Source: Glaciecola petra
Lineage (GTDB): Bacteria; Pseudomonadota; Gammaproteobacteria; Enterobacterales; Alteromonadaceae
DNA: 64,000 nt
Assembly: GCF_031846345.1 (NCBI RefSeq)
Contig: NZ_JAVRHX010000001.1
Location: forward strand, 496,001-560,000
Reading direction: 5' to 3'
Both the position numbers and the translations under genes were made by a program. The notes below the pieces were generated by a model, which did no database searches, was not told where the DNA came from, and saw only the letters and a program-made list of their open reading frames with translations. Positions within the stretch are counted from its first letter, which is position 1; each line of letters opens with the position of its first letter. Shown piece after piece: positions 19,680-27,482 of this stretch.

Positions 19680-21032
19680 GTGTCAGAAAATTATAATATA
19701 TTTATACCAGAGCTAGTCCCGTTAGAAAACAAAGGTGAAGAAGCAATTGTGAGGGGTATAGCTGATGTGTTGTTCCCAGATGGCAATTGTGAAATTCACT
19801 TGTTTGACGAAATTGAAGAATATCGATTCGAAGACGGTATTCATGTTTACCCTGTAAAGTGGTTCATTTCACCATGGCTAAATAGAGAGTTTGGGTTAGG
19901 TGTTAGTTATGAGAAACTGAGAGATTCTTCGTATTCGATTTTAAGAAATGGTTTACACAAAATCTACCCCAATTGGGTTGCAAAACATTGCTCTGCGCTC
20001 GTTAAAACAAATAAAATCTTGAATCAAATTCACAGTGGTAAAGCACCAAGTGGAGAGAAGGAAATTAGACTAAAACAATTACTAGATTGTGATTACATTG
20101 TAGCGGGCCATGATGGTGCACTGGACGATAGAGTTTGTCATGTAATAGATGTTTTTATGAATTATGGTAAAAAATTTGGTGTTTTTGGCGTTGAGTTTCC
20201 GCTGACATTTAAAAGTCCTGCCATAATCAATGTCCTTTATTCTACCCTTGCAAAAGCCGATTTTTTCTATTGCCGGACAGAAGCTTCACATAACGTAGTT
20301 AATCAAAATTTTCCAAATATTAAGTCTGAAACATTAGCTGATCCGGCTTTCGGAATGAAGCCAGTAGATAGTAGCGTGTTGAACCAAATAATAGGCAGAA
20401 ACAATTTAGATGAATTTTTTTCGAAACCCGTCGTTATGTGCACAAGTTGTGAACCGCCACCTATATCAAGATATTGCTTTGAAGATATAAAAACACCAGA
20501 TCTAAAACTTTCTGCCCATCGTGATTTATATGCAGAGTTAATAAAGCACATTGCTGAAAGGCATGATGTTAATATCTTGTTCTTGCCTCACGCTATTGGG
20601 CCAGGAAAAGCACTAGATGATAGAATTATTGCCAATGATATTTTGAAAAGGTCTGGACTATCTGAAGATAGAGCAAGATTGTTGAAAGATTTACTTTCAG
20701 GTAAGGAACTCAAGGCGCTTATTGGTAGCGCTGAATTTTTAGTAGCTGAAAGAATTCACTCGATGATAGGTTCGGTAGGTGTAAACACTCCATTTTTTGT
20801 TATGGGGTCAAAAACGGATAGAAGAATAAAGGGTATTGTTTGTGATATGTTGCAATTGCAAGATAACGTCTATTATTTAAATAATCCTTCTAAAGATGAG
20901 TGTATTGAACACTTTGAAGATGTGTGGTCGAGAAAAGAAGATATTCAGGGGAGACTTCAAAATACATTCCACAAAATGAAAGACAATTTAGAAAATAAAG
21001 CTAAATTAATGAGAAAGTTTATAAAGCATTAA
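19680..21032 (+). CDS. Polysaccharide pyruvyltransferase family protein
   Basis: Members of this family transfer pyruvate from phosphoenolpyruvate to sugars as a ketal (CsaB, WcaK, Pvg1 type), giving an acidic decoration. The 450-residue protein starts with GTG two bases after the FrhB-like gene, so translation is coupled. Seen: the N-terminal segment PLENKGEEAIVRGIADVL (family pattern NxGxxA), the HDGALDDRVCHV segment near residue 141, and the C-terminal LVAERIHSMIGSVGVNTPFF motif near residue 355, where the conserved Arg-x-His is found. A coiled tail of about 30 residues ends the protein. Acceptor sugar unknown. Confidence 0.83.
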   Translation: MSENYNIFIPELVPLENKGEEAIVRGIADVLFPDGNCEIHLFDEIEEYRFEDGIHVYPVKWFISPWLNREFGLGVSYEKLRDSSYSILRNGLHKIYPNWVAKHCSALVKTNKILNQIHSGKAPSGEKEIRLKQLLDCDYIVAGHDGALDDRVCHVIDVFMNYGKKFGVFGVEFPLTFKSPAIINVLYSTLAKADFFYCRTEASHNVVNQNFPNIKSETLADPAFGMKPVDSSVLNQIIGRNNLDEFFSKPVVMCTSCEPPPISRYCFEDIKTPDLKLSAHRDLYAELIKHIAERHDVNILFLPHAIGPGKALDDRIIANDILKRSGLSEDRARLLKDLLSGKELKALIGSAEFLVAERIHSMIGSVGVNTPFFVMGSKTDRRIKGIVCDMLQLQDNVYYLNNPSKDECIEHFEDVWSRKEDIQGRLQNTFHKMKDNLENKAKLMRKFIKH

Positions 21033-21074
21033 TTCACATGTGTTTATTAGTCCCGAAAGAATGTGTAATTTGAT

Positions 21075-22199
21075 ATGAAAATTTTAATTAACCTTGCAAC
21101 CCTCAAAAAAGGAGGGGGGCAAAATGTTGGGTTAAATTTTGTACAGTCATTTTTGAGAGTTGCTCCAAGTGATGTTGACGCTTATTTTGTCGTGGCAAGA
21201 GGTACGGAAATAGAGAGATTTGTTATTCAATCAGGGTTAAAAATCCTTGGCACAGTGCCTCAGAATCCATTGCTAAGAATGGTAGCTGAAATACTAAAGT
21301 TAAACGCTAAAGTGAAACGTCTGAAGATAGACGTTATCTATTCTTGCTTCGGCCTAGGCTTATACACAAACAACATCCCTCAAATATCGGGTAGCGCCGA
21401 TTCAAACTTATACTTTCCCGAAATTGACTTTTGGCAACATTACAGAGGCCTAGGAAGGTTAAAGAAATATATTGTTGACCAATACAGAATATATGGGCTA
21501 AAAAAAAGCCATGCAGTTGTATTCGAGAATGAAGCCATGAAACAAAGAGCAGGCAGGTTATTTGGTTTAACTGAAACTAAATATATCAAACCATCGGTTA
21601 ACTTTGATTATGAGAATGAAGAGTTTTTACTGAAATCAAACAAAGACACCTCAAAAGGTCTCTTTTTGTGTGGCTGGCAATTGAATAAAAATATTATGTT
21701 GATACCAGAGATAGCCAATATACTTCAAAGGAGAGGTGTTCGTTTTCAATTTATTTTTACGGCAAATGATGATCAAAGTTTAGAATGCAAAAAATTCAAG
21801 AACCTACTTACCAAATTTGGTGTTGAAGACAATGTCAAGATTGTTGGACAATTATCAAAAAAATATTTGGCGAGCATTTATCAGCAGATAGATTTTGTAT
21901 TTCTGCTCAGTAAATTAGAGAGTTTTAGTAACAACATTATTGAGGCTTGGTATTTTGGGAAGCCTTTAATAGTTGCTGATGAAAAATGGTCTAGATCAAT
22001 ATGCGATGAAGCAGCAGTATATGTTGATAGAGATAACCCTGTAGTAATAGCTGACGCTATTGAAAAGTTATTATTAGAACCTCAACTTTCAGAATCCATA
22101 AAGTTACGTGGTTTAAGCAAATTGAAGCAATATCCCTCAATAGATGAAAGAACTTTACAGGAGATAGAGTATGCTAAAGTTATTGCGAGAGAGTTTTAA
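21075..22199 (+). CDS. Family 4-type glycosyltransferase
   Basis: A predicted cytoplasmic GT-B enzyme of 374 residues. The N-terminus has the Gly-rich loop LKKGGGQNVGLNF (residues 9-21), which binds donor phosphate in GT4 enzymes. The C-terminal domain has LFLCGWQLNKNIMLIPEIA, the LSKLESFSNNIIEAWYFGKP segment (E-x7-E, near residue 277) and a C-terminal helix that closes the cleft. Start ATG at 21075. Its last 29 bases overlap the next gene in another frame, so the acyltransferase is translationally coupled. The sugar transferred is not known. Confidence 0.85.
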   Translation: MKILINLATLKKGGGQNVGLNFVQSFLRVAPSDVDAYFVVARGTEIERFVIQSGLKILGTVPQNPLLRMVAEILKLNAKVKRLKIDVIYSCFGLGLYTNNIPQISGSADSNLYFPEIDFWQHYRGLGRLKKYIVDQYRIYGLKKSHAVVFENEAMKQRAGRLFGLTETKYIKPSVNFDYENEEFLLKSNKDTSKGLFLCGWQLNKNIMLIPEIANILQRRGVRFQFIFTANDDQSLECKKFKNLLTKFGVEDNVKIVGQLSKKYLASIYQQIDFVFLLSKLESFSNNIIEAWYFGKPLIVADEKWSRSICDEAAVYVDRDNPVVIADAIEKLLLEPQLSESIKLRGLSKLKQYPSIDERTLQEIEYAKVIAREF

Positions 22200-22707
22200 A
22201 TCTTTCTTGGTAATTACTTATGAATTCGTGATGAGCATAGTTTTTTCACTACCAAGATATAGAACTTTTGGTTTGTTAAAAATATCTTTATTGTCAATCA
22301 TGGGTGCTAAATTTGGGCGGGGCGTTGTAATATATCCTGGAGTATGGATTACGCCAGGAAGGAATCTAGTAGTAAACGATAAAGTTGACCTTGCAAAGGA
22401 TGTATTGATCACCACTTCAGGCGGTGTTGAAATAGGTGAGAGAGCCTTGATAGGGTATAGAACTCAGATAATTTCAGCAAATCATAGTATCCCCAAAAAA
22501 GGTGAGCCATTTCCTATATCGGGAGATCAATATGCGAAAGTGACTATTGGCAGTGACACATGGATAGGCGCCAACTGTGTGATTACGCCCGGAGTTACGA
22601 TTGGCAAAGGTGCTGTAATTGCTGCTGGCAGCGTTGTTACTAAGGACGTTCCAGAGAATTCAATTTTTGGTGGCGTTCCAGCGAAATTAATTAAGTACAG
22701 GGAATAG
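22171..22707 (+). CDS. Left-handed beta-helix acyltransferase (WcaF/serine acetyltransferase-like)
   Basis: This 178-residue enzyme probably O- or N-acetylates a sugar of the repeat unit using acetyl-CoA. Hexapeptide repeats run from about residue 45 to 165 (VVIYPGVWITPG, VTIGSDTWIGANCVITPGV, IGKGAVIAAGSVVTKD), the conserved catalytic His lies in ISANHSIPKKGE, and the GGVPAKLI end is standard for the family. The N-terminal 45 residues are hydrophobic, as in WcaF. The start ATG lies inside the upstream glycosyltransferase (29-base overlap). Target sugar and position are unknown. Confidence 0.87.
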   Translation: MLKLLRESFKSFLVITYEFVMSIVFSLPRYRTFGLLKISLLSIMGAKFGRGVVIYPGVWITPGRNLVVNDKVDLAKDVLITTSGGVEIGERALIGYRTQIISANHSIPKKGEPFPISGDQYAKVTIGSDTWIGANCVITPGVTIGKGAVIAAGSVVTKDVPENSIFGGVPAKLIKYRE

Positions 22708-22715
22708 ACCTACAA

Positions 22716-23855
22716 ATGGCTAACCGAGATTATATGATTTGTTCACGATGCGTTATGGACACAACTGATTCTAAAATAACCTTCGATGAAAATGGAGTAT
22801 GCGATCATTGCTTGACCTTTGATAAAGATATAGCGCCTTTTTGGAACCCGCAAGATGGGGATATTAAAGAGGCACAAAAAATGGCGGACGCAATTCGAAA
22901 AGAAGGTGAAGGCAAAGAGTTCGATTGTATTATTGGGATGAGCGGAGGGATAGACAGTTCTTATTTAGTATATCTGGCTAAAGAAAAGCTAAATCTTCGA
23001 CCTCTAGTTTTTCATGTTGACGCCGGTTGGAATTCCCAACAAGCAGTAAATAATATCGAACAGATTGTTGAGCGTTTAAGTTTAGATTTATACACAGAAG
23101 TAATTAATTGGGAGGAGATGAAGGACTTACAATTATCGTTTTTTAAGTCTGGCGTGCCCCATATTGATACTCCTCAAGACCATGCGTTTTTTGCAACGAT
23201 GTATAAGTTTGCTTCAAAACATAAAATTAAACATATACTGACTGGTGGAAATTATTCTACAGAATGTATTAGAAATCCAAAAGAGTGGATGTATTTTCAG
23301 TCTGATAGCACACAAATAAAAGATATACATTCCAAATTTGGTAAAATCCCCCTTAATGATTTTCCAATCACTAATATATTATGGCACAAGGTATATCTTC
23401 CATATATCAAGGGTATTAAGGTTTATAGACCATTAGACTATCTTCAATACAATAAAGAAGAAGCTACACAGTTTTTGGTTGATAACTTTGGCTATCAACG
23501 ATACAAGCAAAAACACTTCGAATCGCGGTTTACCCGATTTTACGAATCGTACTGGCTGCCACAAAAATTTGGTTTTGATACCCGAAAGGTCCAATTTGCG
23601 AGCTTAATTCTGACTAATCAAATGACAAGAGAAGAAGCTCTTGAATTGTTAAAAAAACCAGCTCATGACCCTGAAACTATAGATGATGACTTTTCTTATA
23701 TTGCTAACAAATTGGATATAGACGAAAGCGAACTTAAAGCTTATTTTGACGCTCCAAATAAGACATATAAAGACTATAAAAATCAGCAAACTATTTATGA
23801 TTTTGGCGCAAAAATAATGAGACTTCTTGGTAAAGAGAAGGGCGGCAAGCGATGA
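22716..23855 (+). CDS. N-acetyl sugar amidotransferase (WbpG/WbuX/LfnA-like)
   Basis: This family turns an acetamido group of a sugar into an acetamidino (amidine) group, using ATP and ammonia delivered by HisH/HisF-like partners. Known examples are WbpG in Pseudomonas, LfnA (L-FucNAc to L-FucNAm), WbuX and PseA. The 379-residue protein begins with a zinc-type cysteine set (CSRCVMDTTDS, then CDHCLTF). The PP-loop ATP pyrophosphatase motif is IIGMSGGIDSSYL near residue 73, followed by FHVDAGWNSQQAV and HILTGGNYSTE near 180. It overlaps hisH by four bases and starts the amidation cassette. The acetamido sugar acted on cannot be fixed from the window. Confidence 0.93.
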   Translation: MANRDYMICSRCVMDTTDSKITFDENGVCDHCLTFDKDIAPFWNPQDGDIKEAQKMADAIRKEGEGKEFDCIIGMSGGIDSSYLVYLAKEKLNLRPLVFHVDAGWNSQQAVNNIEQIVERLSLDLYTEVINWEEMKDLQLSFFKSGVPHIDTPQDHAFFATMYKFASKHKIKHILTGGNYSTECIRNPKEWMYFQSDSTQIKDIHSKFGKIPLNDFPITNILWHKVYLPYIKGIKVYRPLDYLQYNKEEATQFLVDNFGYQRYKQKHFESRFTRFYESYWLPQKFGFDTRKVQFASLILTNQMTREEALELLKKPAHDPETIDDDFSYIANKLDIDESELKAYFDAPNKTYKDYKNQQTIYDFGAKIMRLLGKEKGGKR

Positions 23856-24481
23856 TCGCTATCATTGACTATGGTCTTGGAAATGTTCAAGCAATCGTTA
23901 ATATCTATAAAAAGTTAAAAATACCTGTAGTTTTGGCTGATATCGAGTCTAAGATAGAAGAAGCTGATTCGATTATACTGCCGGGCGTTGGTGCTTTTGA
24001 TGAAGCTATGCTTGAATTAGATAAATCGGGTCTAAGGAAAGCCTTGGATCGTGCCGTATTAGAGGATAAAAAGCCAACCCTTGGAATCTGTGTTGGCATG
24101 CAAATAATGGCTCAAAAAAGTGACGAGGGAGCTGTTCAAGGGCTAGGCTGGTTTGATGCATGTGTTAAAAAATTTGATGATGCAATGTTAACCACTAAGC
24201 CTAAACTTCCTCATATGGGGTGGAATAGTATAAAAATTAATCGCCATCCTGCCGCATTTGAAGGTGTTGATGTAGTAAAAGGATTTTATTTTTTACATTC
24301 TTATTATTTTCATTGCGAAAACCTTGAGGATGTAGTTGCGACAAGCATTTATGGAAATGAATTTGCATGTGTTGTACAAAAAGAAAATATTTATGGTTTT
24401 CAATTCCACCCAGAAAAAAGTCATTCAAATGGCGAATCTATTTTTAAAAATTTTGCGAATGTAAAAAATGTTAAGATCTAG
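23852..24481 (+). CDS. HisH-like glutamine amidotransferase subunit for sugar amidation
   Basis: This class-I glutaminase releases ammonia for the neighbouring sugar amidotransferase, working with the HisF-like partner. The 209-residue protein has the oxyanion segment PGVGAFDEAM, the nucleophile in LGICVGMQ (Cys near residue 78) and the His-Glu pair in FQFHPEKS near residue 188, so the catalytic triad is intact. It overlaps the amidotransferase gene by four bases and the HisF-like gene by 14. No other histidine gene is nearby, and the partner HisF is altered at a catalytic Asp, so a role in histidine synthesis is unlikely. Confidence 0.92.
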   Translation: MIAIIDYGLGNVQAIVNIYKKLKIPVVLADIESKIEEADSIILPGVGAFDEAMLELDKSGLRKALDRAVLEDKKPTLGICVGMQIMAQKSDEGAVQGLGWFDACVKKFDDAMLTTKPKLPHMGWNSIKINRHPAAFEGVDVVKGFYFLHSYYFHCENLEDVVATSIYGNEFACVVQKENIYGFQFHPEKSHSNGESIFKNFANVKNVKI

Positions 24482-25256
24482 AGTATCTCCTTGTTTATTA
24501 ATCCACAAAAATGGTTTAGTTAAAACTGAAAAATTCAAGACACATAAATATGTCGGTGACCCAATAAATGCGGTTAAAATATTCAATGAAAAAGAAGTAG
24601 ATGAAATAATAATTTTGGACATAGACGCAACAGTCAATAAAAGTGAACCAAATTATAAATTGATTAAAAATATTGCGAATGAAAGCCGGATGCCTGTTTG
24701 TTATGGCGGTGGCGTTAACACAGTAGAACAAGCTAAAAAAATAATTCAACTGGGTATAGAGAAAGTAGCTTTTTCCAGTGCGATACTGGAGGATCCTACA
24801 ATACTTACACCTCTATGCAACGCAATAGGCAAACAAAGCGTAGTAGTGGTTCTTGATGTGAAGAAGAACTTTTTGGGGAAATATGAAATATTTACCCACA
24901 ATGGAACAAAAAAAGTGAAAAAAAAGTTAGAAGAAGTTCTTCGGCAAATAGAATCTTTTGGTGTGGGTGAAATAGTTGTAAATTCTATTGACCGAGATGG
25001 AACAATGAAAGGATACGACTTTGATTTAGTTGATATCGTAAGGCAAAAAACTGATTCACCAATTACGATTCTTGGCGGTGCTTCTAACTTTGATGACATA
25101 CTTAATTTAATAAAAAGATATAAGGTAATTGGCGCTTCTGTAGGAAGTCTGTTTGTTTTCAAAGGGGTTTATAAAGCTGTTTTGATAAGTTACCTGAATG
25201 ATGTTACAAAAAATGAAATTGTTAAAGTTGCAGAAAAGAATTTCAGATCAGACTAA
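24468..25256 (+). CDS. HisF-like ammonia-channelling subunit for sugar amidation (HisF2/WbuZ type)
   Basis: A 262-residue TIM barrel related to the cyclase subunit of imidazole-glycerol-phosphate synthase. The phosphate-binding loops (CYGGGVNTVEQA near residue 80, ILGGASNFDD near 201) and the second catalytic Asp (VVVLDVKK, near 128) are present. The first catalytic Asp, residue 11 of the ordinary enzyme (CLDV), is Leu here (CLLI, codon 24498-24500). This fits a paralogue kept for its barrel and ammonia tunnel rather than for histidine chemistry. The ATG at 24468 overlaps hisH by 14 bases. HisH, HisF and the amidotransferase most likely form one complex. Confidence 0.9.
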   Translation: MLRSRVSPCLLIHKNGLVKTEKFKTHKYVGDPINAVKIFNEKEVDEIIILDIDATVNKSEPNYKLIKNIANESRMPVCYGGGVNTVEQAKKIIQLGIEKVAFSSAILEDPTILTPLCNAIGKQSVVVVLDVKKNFLGKYEIFTHNGTKKVKKKLEEVLRQIESFGVGEIVVNSIDRDGTMKGYDFDLVDIVRQKTDSPITILGGASNFDDILNLIKRYKVIGASVGSLFVFKGVYKAVLISYLNDVTKNEIVKVAEKNFRSD

Positions 25257-25306
25257 CCCAAAGTCATTATCTTATTTATTAACAATACAATGGTTTATTA
25301 AACTCT

Positions 25307-27418
25307 ATGAAACAAGTACTTCAAAACATATCGAATGGCGAAACTATATTGGCGGACATTCCGCGTCCGCTTAGCAAAAAAGGTAATGTTCTAGTTAGAA
25401 CAACTAGCTCGCTTGTTTCAGTCGGTACTGAGAGAATGTTGGTTGATTTTGGAAAAGCAGGATGGATCGAAAAAGCAAGATCACAGCCGGATAAAGTAAA
25501 AATGGTTTTGGACAAAGTCAGAACCGATGGCCTTGCGCCAACTGTGGAAGCTATACGTTCAAAGTTAGAGCAACCTTTGCCATTAGGATATTGCAATGTA
25601 GGCTTAGTTGAAGAAGGTTCAGATACTGGATTTAGCAAAGGGCAAAGAGTTGTATCGAACGGGAATCACGCCGAAATTGTGAGAGTTCCCAAAAACTTAG
25701 TGGCTAAAATCCCAGATGATGTTGATGATGAGTCCGCTTCTTTTGTAGTAATAGGCGCAATCGCTTTGCAGGGGATTAGATTAATAAAGCCTACACTTGG
25801 TGAGTGCGTAGTAGTAACTGGTCTGGGCTTAATAGGACTTATGGCAGTTCAATTGTTAAAGGCAAATGGCTGCAGAGTCATGGGCATAGATTTTGATTCG
25901 AAGAAATGTGAGTTAGCATCTAAGTTTGGTGCTGAAACCGTAGACTTGTCAAAGGGAGAGGATGCGTTAGCAAAAGCGAAGAATTTTTCAAGAAATAAAG
26001 GTGTAGATGCAGTTCTTATTACCGCGAGTGCAAAGGATAATTCAATCGTTCATCAAGCAGCTGAGATGTCTCGGAAGCGCGGAAGAATTGTACTAGTCGG
26101 TGTTGTTGGCTTGGAATTAAGCAGAGCAGATTTTTATGAAAAAGAATTAAGCTTTCAAGTCTCTTGTTCATATGGACCAGGGAGATACGACAAGAACTTT
26201 GAGGAGAATGGAAATGACTATCCTTTGCCTTTTGTAAGGTGGACAGAAACAAGAAACTTTGAAGCAATCCTGGATTTAATGTCATCAGGCATATTGGACG
26301 TTAAGGCATTAATAACCCATAGGTTTGTGTTCAATGATGCGGTAAACGCGTACGCCGTTTTAAATGATAAGAGTGCGCTAGGCATACTGCTGCAATACGC
26401 TGATGACGATTCAAACAATAAAATGTCGCAAACGATCACCTTAACCAATAATGCGCAACAAACGGGTGATGCTTCGTGTATTTTTTTAGGGGCAGGGAAT
26501 TATTCATCTAGAGTACTTATGCCAGCATTTAAGTCAGCAGGGGCTACTCTTCATACTGTTGTAACTAGTTCGGGAATTAATTCTTATCATCATGGTTTAA
26601 AAAATCAGTTTAAATTAGCGAGCACTGATTTTGCTGAATCGCTTCTAACTGAGGCCGATACTGTTGTCATCGGAACTCAGCATAATTTGCATGCAGAACA
26701 ATGCTTGACTGCAATTAAAGCAAATAAACACGTGTTTGTTGAAAAGCCTTTAGCGTTATCTATAGAAGAGGTTGAGACTATTGAAGAAGCAATAAAAACG
26801 TCGAAGATTGGCACAAAACTTATGGTAGGATTTAATCGCCGGTTTTCTCCTCATATCCAAAAGATAAAGAGTCTATTAAGTGTTAAACCAATGCCAAAGA
26901 CTTTTATTTTCACCATGAATGCAGGCGCAATTCCAAAAGAGCACTGGACGCAAGATAGAGAGTTAGGTGGAGGGAGGATTATAGGTGAAGCATGCCACTA
27001 TATAGATTTGATGAGACACTTAACTGATTCTCCCATAAAAAAATTTAGCGCAATTCGTATGGGAGATTCAGATTCGGTTGATATTTGTGAAGATAAAGCA
27101 ATCATTAGCCTTGTGTTTGAAGATGGCTCTATCGGTTCGATACATTATTTCGCAAATGGCGGCAAATCATTTCCAAAAGAGAGAATTGAAATATTCTGTG
27201 ATGAAGGGGTACTTCAATTAGACAATTTTAAAAAATTGTCAGGGTTTAACTGGGATGGATTTTCCTCTTTTAAAACTAGAAGTCAAAACAAGGGACAAAG
27301 TGAATGTATTTCTGCATTCGTAGATACTGTCAAAAATAGTAAAGAAGCGCCGATTCCGTTAGAAGAAATCTTTGAAGTTGCAAAAGTATCTATCGAAATT
27401 GCTGATTCTCTCAGGTAA
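25307..27418 (+). CDS. Two-domain oxidoreductase: zinc-less MDR dehydrogenase plus Gfo/Idh/MocA domain
   Basis: The 703-residue protein is a fusion. Residues 1-370 form a medium-chain dehydrogenase (VSVGTERML, LGYCNVGLVEEG, NAD motif VVTGLGLIGLMAVQLL near residue 169). Residues 385-703 form a Gfo/Idh/MocA oxidoreductase (CIFLGAGNYSSRVLMPAF near 390, HVFVEKPLALSIEE with the Glu-Lys-Pro motif near 475, and GEACHYIDLMRHL near 564, with the conserved His). Proteins of this build recur next to heparinase-like and GT4 genes in polysaccharide loci. The reaction is not established; oxidation and rearrangement of a nucleotide- or lipid-linked sugar is the likeliest use. Start ATG. Confidence 0.88.
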   Translation: MKQVLQNISNGETILADIPRPLSKKGNVLVRTTSSLVSVGTERMLVDFGKAGWIEKARSQPDKVKMVLDKVRTDGLAPTVEAIRSKLEQPLPLGYCNVGLVEEGSDTGFSKGQRVVSNGNHAEIVRVPKNLVAKIPDDVDDESASFVVIGAIALQGIRLIKPTLGECVVVTGLGLIGLMAVQLLKANGCRVMGIDFDSKKCELASKFGAETVDLSKGEDALAKAKNFSRNKGVDAVLITASAKDNSIVHQAAEMSRKRGRIVLVGVVGLELSRADFYEKELSFQVSCSYGPGRYDKNFEENGNDYPLPFVRWTETRNFEAILDLMSSGILDVKALITHRFVFNDAVNAYAVLNDKSALGILLQYADDDSNNKMSQTITLTNNAQQTGDASCIFLGAGNYSSRVLMPAFKSAGATLHTVVTSSGINSYHHGLKNQFKLASTDFAESLLTEADTVVIGTQHNLHAEQCLTAIKANKHVFVEKPLALSIEEVETIEEAIKTSKIGTKLMVGFNRRFSPHIQKIKSLLSVKPMPKTFIFTMNAGAIPKEHWTQDRELGGGRIIGEACHYIDLMRHLTDSPIKKFSAIRMGDSDSVDICEDKAIISLVFEDGSIGSIHYFANGGKSFPKERIEIFCDEGVLQLDNFKKLSGFNWDGFSSFKTRSQNKGQSECISAFVDTVKNSKEAPIPLEEIFEVAKVSIEIADSLR

Positions 27419-27482
27419 CGAATAGTAGTTGTAATTTAGTTCAACTGCATTAAATGACTTTATTCACTTTGTATTTAAAAAA

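Noticed and set aside
23852..25256. hisH and hisF as histidine biosynthesis genes
   Set aside because: There is no other his gene nearby, the HisF-like protein lacks the first catalytic Asp, and the genes overlap a sugar amidotransferase gene.
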